From: Treponema sp.
Lineage (GTDB): Bacteria > Spirochaetota > Spirochaetia > Treponematales > Breznakiellaceae
Direction of reading: 5' to 3'
DNA length: 44,432 nt
Assembly: GCA_031256445.1 (NCBI GenBank)
Contig: JAIRQN010000013.1
Span: 1-44,432 of the forward strand
A program made the translations under genes and the position numbers. Of this stretch, positions 8,911 to 16,340 are shown piece by piece. Numbering within the stretch: the first letter of the stretch is position 1; every line of letters begins with the position of its first letter. Under the pieces are notes generated by a model. It searched no databases. It was not told the DNA's origin and worked only from the letters and a program-made list of their open reading frames with translations.

Positions 8911-8960
8911 TTTAGAATATATTCTAAATAGAATATACTACAACCCCAGGCCTTTGTCAA
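8911..8960 (-). promoter_or_regulatory. sdpR-sdpI promoter with palindromic operator
   Basis: On the minus strand, TTGACA (8955-8960), a 17-bp spacer and TATATT (8932-8937) form a near-consensus promoter. A perfect 18-bp palindrome, TTTAGAATATATTCTAAA, occupies 8911-8928 at the expected start of transcription. A related half-site, TAGAATAT, overlaps the -10 box (8930-8937). This is the arrangement expected for repression by the adjacent SdpR. Confidence 0.75.
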
Positions 8961-9342
8961 CAACTATTATAAAATATTTCTTAAACCAAAAAACTTGCAC
9001 TTAATGTTCCGGGTAATTTATCTGTGTTCGTAAATTCTCCATAATCTGTTCCTGCTGTTCCTGCCTAAAAATATAACACTTTTTAATGGCAATTTTCCCT
9101 ATAAAACGCTCTTTTACATCCGCAATAGTAGCAGTCACCTGAATTTCATAGTGTATCTGTGGATAACACTATACCACTATAATATGCGTTAAAATTTCAA
9201 ACAACAGGTTCGTGTCGTTCGTAACTGTTAGTGGTAAGATTCTTCTTCCCTTCGTGCGCCCTCGGGTACCAGAAGCGCAAAACGACATTTATACCTTGAC
9301 ATTTATCTGTATAATAGTTTAAAATATTTTAAAAGAAAAATT
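8961..9342. other. Accessory intergenic stretch with no confident gene
   Basis: About 380 bp separate the sdpR promoter from the next gene. The minus strand contains an open frame at 9001-9138 (GTG start, 45 codons) that reads like the end of a protein (YIFRQEQQEQIMENLRTQ), but it has no clear ribosome-binding site and stops lie just upstream. It may be a decayed gene end. A hairpin (ATAGTGT with ACACTAT) lies at 9148-9173. A TATAAT at 9310-9315 could be the -10 box for the next gene, but a well-spaced -35 is not evident. Confidence 0.35.
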
Positions 9343-9972
9343 ATGATTGATGAAGCACTATCATTGTTAACAGACCTTGGAGAGTTTGCATTGGATAGTT
9401 TTATAGGTAATGGAATTATAAAAGATGTGCCAATAATTGGTCCCACATTTGATATAATAAAGATTTCCAAGAATATAAATGACATGGTATTTATCGGTAA
9501 ATTAAAAGTGTTCATGGAAAATGTAGATAAAAATGAAAAGTGGAAAGATAAATTTTCTGATGAATCTGAATGTGAAAAAATTTCAAAAAAGATATTATAT
9601 ATTATAAATTCTTCTGATGATGAAGATAAATTAAAATTAATAGGATTTTCTTTTAACTTATTTGTAAATGGTGAAATAAATAAGGATGATTATTTCTTTA
9701 TTGTAAATATATTTAATCAATCATTTTTTCCTTATCTGAAATTATTAATGGAAATTGATTTTGAACAATTTACAAACAATGGAGAAATATTTAATATGTA
9801 TGCAATCGCTCATTTATTGACAATAGGAGCATTGGATCAATATAGTCAAACTTTAGGGGGATATGATGAGAGTAAAACATATATACCATCTCATAAAATC
9901 GTATGCATCAATTATTTTGGCAAATATATAAAGAACATTTTGATGCAAATGAATAATAAAAAGCAAAAATAA
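9343..9972 (+). CDS. Unrecognised 209-aa protein, strongly A+T-rich gene
   Basis: I do not recognise a named family with confidence. The N-terminal 55 residues are moderately hydrophobic (FIGNGIIKDVPIIGPTFDIIKISKNI). They are followed by a lysine- and acid-rich helical region and a more hydrophobic segment (FFIVNIFNQSFFPYLKLL). A PIIG-containing start followed by a FIGKLKVFM-like helix recalls small hypothetical proteins found in accessory islands, but this is recollection, not evidence of function. Codon use is far richer in A and T than in the flanking sugar-transport and pheS genes, suggesting horizontal acquisition. Translation signals are weak. A 43-bp repeat hairpin begins two bases after the stop codon. 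Confidence 0.7.
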   Translation: MIDEALSLLTDLGEFALDSFIGNGIIKDVPIIGPTFDIIKISKNINDMVFIGKLKVFMENVDKNEKWKDKFSDESECEKISKKILYIINSSDDEDKLKLIGFSFNLFVNGEINKDDYFFIVNIFNQSFFPYLKLLMEIDFEQFTNNGEIFNMYAIAHLLTIGALDQYSQTLGGYDESKTYIPSHKIVCINYFGKYIKNILMQMNNKKQK

Positions 9973-9973
9973 T

Positions 9974-10016
9974 AATAGAGTTGTTCGATAACTTCAGTTA
10001 TTGAACAACTACCTTA
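9974..10016 (+). repeat. 43-bp hairpin repeat, copy A
   Basis: This segment folds into a stem of about 14-16 bp (GTTGTTCGATAACT against AGTTATTGAACAAC, with one G-T wobble) and a minimal loop. It is identical at all 43 bases to the reverse complement of 29616-29658. It lies two bases downstream of a stop codon, and its own AATAGAG edge contains a TAG, as in copy B. It probably acts as a transcription end or RNA-stabilising hairpin. Its exact duplication suggests recent movement or homogenisation. Confidence 0.85.
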
Positions 10017-10025
10017 GAATTTACG

Positions 10026-10095
10026 GCATTTTCGCAGTCTTTAGGCGAGAAAATGCAAGACTTGTTCGGCAACTAACCGAGTTGTCGAACAAGTC
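10026..10095 (+). repeat. Two further hairpins following copy A
   Basis: GCATTTTC (10026-10033) pairs with GAAAATGC (10049-10056). Then GACTTGTTCGGCAACT (10059-10074) pairs with AGTTGTCGAACAAGTC (10080-10095) over 16 positions, with one G-T wobble and a five-base loop. The last stem shares the TTGTTCG..AACT core with the 43-bp repeat just upstream, so it looks like a diverged member of the same family. An open frame of 64 codons (10001-10195) runs through these hairpins but is not convincing as a gene. Confidence 0.7.
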
Positions 10096-10198
10096 AAATG
10101 AGAAAAAATTTATGAACATCTTTGAATCAATAATGATGGCAGTAGATGAGTTATTATATCCGAGAACCCGTAAGATGGAAGTTAACAAAAAATAAAAT

Positions 10199-10972
10199 AT
10201 GGATAAAGATACTAATGTAAAATATAAAAATGAATTGAAGAAATTAAATTTAAAAACAACTGATGATTTAAAATATTTATTAATACCGCTGTTAAAAGAC
10301 GCATATAAAATAATTCTTAGGAAAAAAAAGAATATTCCAGATGGTTCCAATTTGAAATCCCATATTGGCGGTCAGCCGTATTTTGAAAAGAATGAAATGT
10401 GGCCCAAAGCGAAAAACGGAAAAGAACTGGATTTCGTTTTTCAAATATTTAACAATGATTCACATATATTGCCCAAAAAAATTAAACTTATACAATTTTT
10501 TTATGATTTTGAAAAAAGCACCTACAGTTCAAAATATGACGGACAATTAATAAAAATATATGAAGAATTGGATATTAAAAATATTGCAGCTATAAAGAGA
10601 AAAAGCAAAAAAAACAATGTATTAAATTATTGCGAAATAGAATATAAAAATATAAAGTCACTTCCTGTTCCATATGAAATTGCCAAATATGACAAAAAGA
10701 TTGAAATGCTGTCATGTATGCTTAATAAAGAAGATCCATGGAATGATTATTTGGTAAAATATGAATTAACAGACGGAGAGACCTGTTTATACAGTCAAAT
10801 AGGCGGGTACGCAGATTGGATTAGTTATAACGAAATGCCAAAAGGATACAAATTTATTATGCAGATTAAATCGGAAAAAGCGGCAAATTTGGAATGGAGA
10901 ATCGGAGGAACAATGTATTTTTTCTATAATTCAAAAAGTAAAAAAGCGAAATTTGTATTGCAGCATATTTAA
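10199..10972 (+). CDS. DUF1963 (YwqG-like) family protein
   Basis: This 257-aa soluble protein shows the two hallmarks of DUF1963. The first is an early SHIGGQPYFEKNEMWP motif followed by a strand (LDFVFQIF). The second is a late SQIGGYADWI with LEWRIGGTMYFF near the C-terminus. Function of the family is not established; members often sit in accessory or polymorphic regions. The gene is A+T-rich like 9343-9972 and unlike the next operon. No Shine-Dalgarno site is visible before the ATG, and the upstream sequence is extremely A-rich. It converges on the DUF4954 gene. Confidence 0.8.
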   Translation: MDKDTNVKYKNELKKLNLKTTDDLKYLLIPLLKDAYKIILRKKKNIPDGSNLKSHIGGQPYFEKNEMWPKAKNGKELDFVFQIFNNDSHILPKKIKLIQFFYDFEKSTYSSKYDGQLIKIYEELDIKNIAAIKRKSKKNNVLNYCEIEYKNIKSLPVPYEIAKYDKKIEMLSCMLNKEDPWNDYLVKYELTDGETCLYSQIGGYADWISYNEMPKGYKFIMQIKSEKAANLEWRIGGTMYFFYNSKSKKAKFVLQHI

Positions 10973-11050
10973 AGACGGAAATTTACACAACCGGTTTAAT
11001 CTGGTTTGCATCTAACTTAAAAACATTCGGAAAATCTTTCCGCGCTGATT

Positions 11051-13300
11051 TCAGTTTAACCGCGCTGTCACCCTTTCGATCATCTCATTAAAAGCGGCGC
11101 CCTCTTTGCGGACAATGCGGATAAATGAGTTGTCAGCGGGTTTTCCAAGCACTAGCTCCATCTCTGTCTGATTACGGTATGTGGCTTTTTTAAAAGGATT
11201 GCGGTAATCCTTTGCCCTGCTTTCGTAGATCTGTTTGTCAATCCATTTGCGCGTTTCCATGACGGCATCAAGTTCCCTCTTAAAAGCCGCCGCGTCATGC
11301 GCCCTGTCTGTTTCGCGAAGAAGTGCCAGTGTCGCCCATGCGTGACGGCATTTATCAAGCTGGTATTCTTTTTCCCAAAGAGCGTATACGCCGTGAATCT
11401 CGTCCCAGTTTATATATTTGCCTTCGCCGATTTCCCTGCGCAGTTGATCCATGCGGAATGCCGGAACAATCTGCCCTCCGATGTTTACCCAGTCTTTAAC
11501 GCGCTCCTGCTGTTTTATTTCGCCGAGCGTTTCGCTTAATTTGCCATAGCTTAAATCGGGCCGTGAATCCAGATAAGAGGCGATTGTTTTTACCGCGTAA
11601 TAATGAAGCATCTGGCGGTACGCGGCAATTGCACGTAACGGTTTTATTATCACCTGATCGCGCTTGCCGGCTTCCATGCTGCGGCAGGGAATAAAGCGAA
11701 TGTCCAAAAGCCACTTGCTTCCCGTTAAATCGCCGGATGAATAACCAGCCTGCCCAATCCATTCGTCCAGGTGCGACATGGCGGCAATAATTTCTTCCGC
11801 TGTGTCCGGGGCGAGATAGTCTGATTCTATGTTCTGGATTTTAATTTTTCTTTTATCGCGGTTTTTGGTTTTCCATGAATTGCGTTCCAGCGCGTAGAGG
11901 TTGTGTACCCAGAAATACGCCGGCATTATCTCCAGCCGGTTTTTATGAACATTGTTGTTAACCAGGGAGAATGGCAGGTGGATGTTCAGTTCCGAAGGGT
12001 ACTCGCCCTTTGAAATAATCGTGAAAGACGCAAAGCAGCTTGAGTGTTTAATGCTGACCGCCAATCCGGGCCAGAAACCGCGTTTTGCCCGTATTTCGCC
12101 GTCATTGGCGCGGCTGTTGTGGTTACTGCCGATTGTCGCCGCCGCCGCCATGTTTGACATTCCCTGAATAAGGCTCGCGATTAAAAATGAATTGTTGTGA
12201 TGCTGCTCATGCACAGGAAAGATCAGGTTGTTGAGAATCTCGCAGCATGACACGGTCGAATTGTCACCTAACACAGAGTGAATCAGCCTGGCCCCGTATT
12301 TAAGATTGCTGTTTCTGCCCAGAACAAACCGCACTGCTTTTGAACCGTAAAAAACATTGCAGGCGTAACCGACAATGCCGTTCACCATTTCCACGCCTTC
12401 GCCTATCTGCGTCGGCTCTCCGGCGGACGACAGTATCGTAATATTTTTTAGTTTATTGGCTCCTTTAATGTATGCGTTTTCCCCAACTGTCGTGTCCTTG
12501 ATAATCGCGCAGCTTTTAATCACTGTGTCGGAACCAATTACTCCGTAGCTGCCGCGGAATGAGCCTGTCTGGCCATTTACCCTGCATGTAGTCAGTCCGT
12601 ACTGTTTTTGCGTAATTTCCGCCAATTTTTCCGTTAACGCGGTATCGTCACGGTATGCCGCCCAAAGAAACGCGTCCGCCGCAATCATTTCTTTAAACGG
12701 TAAAATCGAGCGTCCGCCTGCTTCGTTCATTACATCGATCCACACGCGCACATCTTCGTCTTCTCCGTCTTTAATGACGCCGTTGCCGAATTTCGCGTGG
12801 TTGGTGCATTGCATTTCGTCAATTTCGGAGAGGATACAGTTATCCGCGATGATATAGTGGGAAACATACGCGCAATTCTGAATAGCCGCGTTGTCGCCTA
12901 TGTCGCAGGAAATAATTGTGCTTCCGCGGATTCCCACAGGCAGGCAGAAATCGTGGTGTTTCTGAAGCACATTTTGCATAACGCCAATACGCACAAGTCC
13001 GTAAAAATACGAGTCATGTATAAGCTGGGGCATAAATGGATCGCGCACCAGAAAGTTGTTCCAGTTTGTGCAGTAGTTCCTGTTTTTTTCCAGTATTTCA
13101 ATTTCGTTTGGAGTCAAATTGCGCCAGTATTTCTTCAGGTCTATATTTTCAATATTGGCCGCGGTTTCCTGTTTTTTTGACAGAAGTTCCGTCTGCTGCG
13201 CGTTGCGAAGCCAGTATTCATCCGCTCCGTCCGGAAGATATTTTTCCGGTATAAAATCGTAACCGTGTTTTTCCGCAGGCAATAGGCTGTTCTCTTTCAT
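11051..13300 (-). CDS. DUF4954 family protein with hexapeptide (left-handed beta-helix) repeats
   Basis: This 749-aa protein has no signal peptide. Its middle third (about residues 120-390) is built of hexapeptide-like turns such as GSTIISCDIGDNAAIQNCAYV and GSYGVIGSDTVIKSCAIIKDTTVGENAYIKG. This is the left-handed beta-helix pattern of sugar-nucleotide and acyl transferases. The remainder is helical. The order and length match DUF4954, a family I associate mainly with Bacteroidetes and treponemes; the reaction is unknown, and a nucleotide-sugar or acyl-transfer role is inference from the fold. It begins three bases after pheS ends, with AAGGAG overlapping the pheS stop region, so the two are probably one transcript. 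Confidence 0.82.
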   Translation of the reverse strand: MKENSLLPAEKHGYDFIPEKYLPDGADEYWLRNAQQTELLSKKQETAANIENIDLKKYWRNLTPNEIEILEKNRNYCTNWNNFLVRDPFMPQLIHDSYFYGLVRIGVMQNVLQKHHDFCLPVGIRGSTIISCDIGDNAAIQNCAYVSHYIIADNCILSEIDEMQCTNHAKFGNGVIKDGEDEDVRVWIDVMNEAGGRSILPFKEMIAADAFLWAAYRDDTALTEKLAEITQKQYGLTTCRVNGQTGSFRGSYGVIGSDTVIKSCAIIKDTTVGENAYIKGANKLKNITILSSAGEPTQIGEGVEMVNGIVGYACNVFYGSKAVRFVLGRNSNLKYGARLIHSVLGDNSTVSCCEILNNLIFPVHEQHHNNSFLIASLIQGMSNMAAAATIGSNHNSRANDGEIRAKRGFWPGLAVSIKHSSCFASFTIISKGEYPSELNIHLPFSLVNNNVHKNRLEIMPAYFWVHNLYALERNSWKTKNRDKRKIKIQNIESDYLAPDTAEEIIAAMSHLDEWIGQAGYSSGDLTGSKWLLDIRFIPCRSMEAGKRDQVIIKPLRAIAAYRQMLHYYAVKTIASYLDSRPDLSYGKLSETLGEIKQQERVKDWVNIGGQIVPAFRMDQLRREIGEGKYINWDEIHGVYALWEKEYQLDKCRHAWATLALLRETDRAHDAAAFKRELDAVMETRKWIDKQIYESRAKDYRNPFKKATYRNQTEMELVLGKPADNSFIRIVRKEGAAFNEMIERVTARLN

Positions 13301-13303
13301 CGT

Positions 13304-15016
13304 TTACTTTGTTCTCCTTAATCTTACATTTTCAATATCGTAGCTGAAAAGTTCGCGCAGGTCGTTAAGCCCAAGCGCCATCAGAGCCATGCGGTCGATG
13401 CCGATGCCCCAGGCGGCGACAGGCACGTTAACTCCAAGGCTTTCTGTTACTTCCGGGCGGAAGATACCCGAACCGCCAAGTTCAAACCATCCAAGCACCG
13501 GGTGTTTAATATGCACTTCCACGGAAGGTTCGGTAAACGGAAAGTAACCGGGAACGTATTTTACTTCTTTCGCTCCGGCGACTTCGCGCGCGAATATTTC
13601 CAGCATGCCCAGAAGCGTACGCAGGTTTACATTTTCACCTAAAACAATGCCCTCGGTCTGGTAGAAATCGGGCAGGTGGGTGGCGTCTACGCGGTCGTAG
13701 CGGAAACAGCGCGCTATGCCGAAGTATTTGCCGGGTATTTTCGCGGCTGGTAGCTGCTTCGCGGAAAGCACAGTTCCCTGGGAGCGCAGTATCAGCCGCT
13801 TTGTAAAATCGCGGTCAAAAGCGTAATTCCAGCCGCGGCTGCCTGTCTTGCCGCCGTCTTCATGAACAGACGCGACATTGGACAGCCACGGCTCATCAAT
13901 TGATTTTGCGCGCGCTATTCCGTCACGGGGGCGGACTTCAGAATGAGTATCTCCGGGTTTTGGCTCGGCGATGCTGTACGCGTCATGAATGTCCCTGGCC
14001 GAATGAAACTGAGGCATAAAAAGAGCGTCAGAATTCCAGAACTCGGTTTCAACTAACGGGCCGTCAAATTCTTCAAAGCCAAGGGAAGCGAGTTTATCTT
14101 TTACATTCTCCAGAAATTTCGCGTATGGGTTGCTGCGGCCCGGGGTAAGGCGAACAGGAGGCGTTTTAACATTGTAGGAACGGAAAGTTTTTCCTTTCCA
14201 GCTTCCGTCTTCAAGCATCGACTGTGTCAGAGAGCCGGTTTCGGCGCCTGTGATTCCCGCGGCCCTGAGAGCCTGCGCCGCTTCGGCGGCGGGAACAGAG
14301 CCGTCTTTATTAACGGTAAAGCCGAAGAATACTGTTTCCCTGTCTGTCTGACGGAACGGCGCATCCGCGGCGCCGCGTTTTTTCGCGATTCCTGACATGG
14401 CGGTTTTTTCCGCCTCATTTAACGATGATTCTGGAATGGCGGCGCTGTTTCCGGCTGCCGTTGAACCTGCATGGCGGCCGTCTTCTCCGCGATTAACATT
14501 GGAAACGCCCTTTTCCAGCAAGCCGCGGATAACGGCAAAGTGTTCCGCCGCGGGGCCCTGCGCCGGCCTGCCGTTTACCATCTGCTCCTGTGGAAGCGCT
14601 ATCATTACATTTTTATCGCTGTCCATCGCCAGCACGCCCATTTTTGAAAGGCTGCCGTATGCGCTGCCAATGTCCTTGTTTTCCATTTTAAGCGTTTTCG
14701 CTATATCAGGCAGTTTTAAAGAACCGGCAGGCGCGATTCTTGCCAGTTCAACGATCCGCTCTTCTGGGCTTCCCTTTTCTTTCCACTCACGGCCAAGATC
14801 TGTCAGTTCATAAAAAACCGCCGTTTCCCGGCGGATTTCGCTGACCAGCCCTTTGCCGGCAAGCCATGAAAGCGCCTGGTTTCCGTTTCCGGGTTTAAAG
14901 CCCAGATCATGTTCAACTTTTTCAATTGAAAGCTCATCGCTTTCTTTATACTCAAGAAGAATCCTTACTTCCAGAGGATGCAAATTTTTTACAATGTTTT
15001 TAATATCAATTAACAT
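13304..15016 (-). CDS. pheS: Phenylalanyl-tRNA synthetase alpha subunit, archaeal/eukaryotic type
   Basis: This is the class II synthetase catalytic subunit charging tRNA-Phe. The N-terminal region (about 1-150) has winged-helix-like DNA/RNA-binding folds typical of the archaeal/cytosolic form rather than the bacterial coiled coil. The catalytic part has motif 2 (CFRYDRVDATHLPDFYQTEG) and motif 3 (GIGIDRMALMALG). Spirochaetes are known to carry this archaeal-type enzyme. A low-complexity, hydrophilic stretch of about 50 residues near position 180 separates the two parts and looks like a lineage-specific insertion. I prefer the ATG at 15016, with GAGGT just upstream; an ATG at 15037 with AGGT is also possible. 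The beta-subunit gene pheT is not adjacent and not in the window. Confidence 0.92.
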   Translation of the reverse strand: MLIDIKNIVKNLHPLEVRILLEYKESDELSIEKVEHDLGFKPGNGNQALSWLAGKGLVSEIRRETAVFYELTDLGREWKEKGSPEERIVELARIAPAGSLKLPDIAKTLKMENKDIGSAYGSLSKMGVLAMDSDKNVMIALPQEQMVNGRPAQGPAAEHFAVIRGLLEKGVSNVNRGEDGRHAGSTAAGNSAAIPESSLNEAEKTAMSGIAKKRGAADAPFRQTDRETVFFGFTVNKDGSVPAAEAAQALRAAGITGAETGSLTQSMLEDGSWKGKTFRSYNVKTPPVRLTPGRSNPYAKFLENVKDKLASLGFEEFDGPLVETEFWNSDALFMPQFHSARDIHDAYSIAEPKPGDTHSEVRPRDGIARAKSIDEPWLSNVASVHEDGGKTGSRGWNYAFDRDFTKRLILRSQGTVLSAKQLPAAKIPGKYFGIARCFRYDRVDATHLPDFYQTEGIVLGENVNLRTLLGMLEIFAREVAGAKEVKYVPGYFPFTEPSVEVHIKHPVLGWFELGGSGIFRPEVTESLGVNVPVAAWGIGIDRMALMALGLNDLRELFSYDIENVRLRRTK

Positions 15017-15138
15017 TTTAACCTCAGATTTCCGCATTCCATGATAACCTGAATTTATATTTTAGGTCAATTGAGTTAATAAACGCAGGCCGCAGGTTCG
15101 CAAACGCCTGAACAGCTCTATTTATGTATTAAGACATA

Positions 15139-15166
15139 TTGACCGACCATGTGATTGTATTATAGT
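15139..15166 (+). promoter_or_regulatory. Promoter of the HD-GYP/hybrid-kinase operon
   Basis: TTGACC (15139-15144) and TATAGT (15161-15166) are separated by 16 bp. This would give an untranslated leader of about 105 bases before AAGGAG at 15263-15267 and the TTG start at 15279. I see no known riboswitch motif in that leader. Confidence 0.5.
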
Positions 15167-15278
15167 ATACTATGAAATAGGTAGTTACTTAAAAAATACA
15201 AAAATGTAATAACGGGGATGTCAGCATATACGGTTAAAACAGGCATAAATAGCAGTTCGTAAAAGGAGAATTTTTGAG

Positions 15279-16340
15279 TTGAAAACAATTTTTGTAGTAG
15301 ATGACAATACCGTAAATCTTGTGACAGCTGATGAAACATTATCGGATCATTATAATGTGATCACTCTGGCCTCAGCTTCAACAATGTTTGATTTTCTGAA
15401 AAATATCATACCTGATTTGATACTGCTGGATATTATGATGCCGGATGTTGACGGATTTGAGGCTCTGAAACGGTTAAGAGTCGATAAACGTTATTCGGAA
15501 ATTCCCGTTATTTTCCTGACGAGTAAAAACGACGCCGTAACCGAAGCGCTTGGTTTTGAAATAGGCGTTATTGATTTCATTTCCAAACCGTTTTCGGGAC
15601 CGGTTCTCCTTAACCGCATAAAAACGCATTTGCATATCGAAGCAATAATAAGCGAACGAACGGCCATAATCAGCGAACAGGCTGAAACTTTAAAGCAGCG
15701 GACCGAGAAACTCCTCAGGCTGCAAAACAGCATTACATCTGTCCTTGCAAGCATGGTGGAAAATCGTGACAAGCTGACAGGCGAACATATAACACGCACG
15801 ACAGCGTATATAAGAATACTTTTAAACGCGATGGTAGAGCGCGGCGTTTATAAAGAAGAAATGAAAGATTGGGATTTTGAAGTTGTCATATCATCGGCGC
15901 GCATGCATGATTTGGGGAAAATCGCCGTTACGGATCTGATTTTAAACAAAACCGGAAAACTGACAGATGATGAATTCGAAATAATAAAAACCCACGCCAC
16001 AGAAGGCGAAAAAATAATTGACGAAATTATTATTGAATCAGGCGATGAGGCGTTTCTGCAAAACGCCAAGCTTTTTGCAGGTTATCACCATGAACGCTGG
16101 GACGGCCTCGGATATCCCCGCGGGCTAAAAGGAACAGATATCCCTTTGCAGGGGCGTGTCATGGCGATAGCCGACGTATACGACGCTCTTGTGTCAAATC
16201 GTTCATATAAAAAGGCATTCACGCATGAAAAAGCGGTTGAAATTATTATGGAAAACAAAGGAAAACAATTTGATCCTGAATTGGTTGACGTGTTTTCTGA
16301 GGTAAACAGTCTGTTTAGGAAGGTGATGGAATGCCAGTAA
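15279..16340 (+). CDS. Response regulator with HD-GYP domain, predicted c-di-GMP phosphodiesterase
   Basis: This is a two-component output protein predicted to hydrolyse cyclic di-GMP in the cytoplasm. Residues 1-120 are a receiver domain with acidic pocket VVDD (7-9), phosphoacceptor D51 (LLDIMMPD) and lysine K103 (SKPF). After a helical linker (121-160) comes an HD-GYP domain with H170, the HD pair at 210-211 (MHDLGKIA), HATEGEKI, HH at 270-271 and GYP at 278-280. All catalytic residues look intact. The TTG start is supported by AAGGAG 11 bases upstream; a nearby alternative TTG meets a stop at once. The last ten bases overlap the hybrid kinase gene, whose HPt domain is a natural phosphodonor. 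Confidence 0.92.
   Translation: MKTIFVVDDNTVNLVTADETLSDHYNVITLASASTMFDFLKNIIPDLILLDIMMPDVDGFEALKRLRVDKRYSEIPVIFLTSKNDAVTEALGFEIGVIDFISKPFSGPVLLNRIKTHLHIEAIISERTAIISEQAETLKQRTEKLLRLQNSITSVLASMVENRDKLTGEHITRTTAYIRILLNAMVERGVYKEEMKDWDFEVVISSARMHDLGKIAVTDLILNKTGKLTDDEFEIIKTHATEGEKIIDEIIIESGDEAFLQNAKLFAGYHHERWDGLGYPRGLKGTDIPLQGRVMAIADVYDALVSNRSYKKAFTHEKAVEIIMENKGKQFDPELVDVFSEVNSLFRKVMECQ

Noticed and set aside
10001-10195. 64-codon plus-strand frame through the hairpin cluster
   Set aside because: It starts with TTG inside the 43-bp repeat, reads through two more hairpins, and has no ribosome-binding site; the amino-acid sequence is best explained as translation of repeat DNA.
15167-15262. Possible c-di-GMP riboswitch in the leader of the HD-GYP gene
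   Set aside because: The leader is A+T-rich and lacks the conserved GEMM motif elements; only a plain leader and Shine-Dalgarno site are seen.
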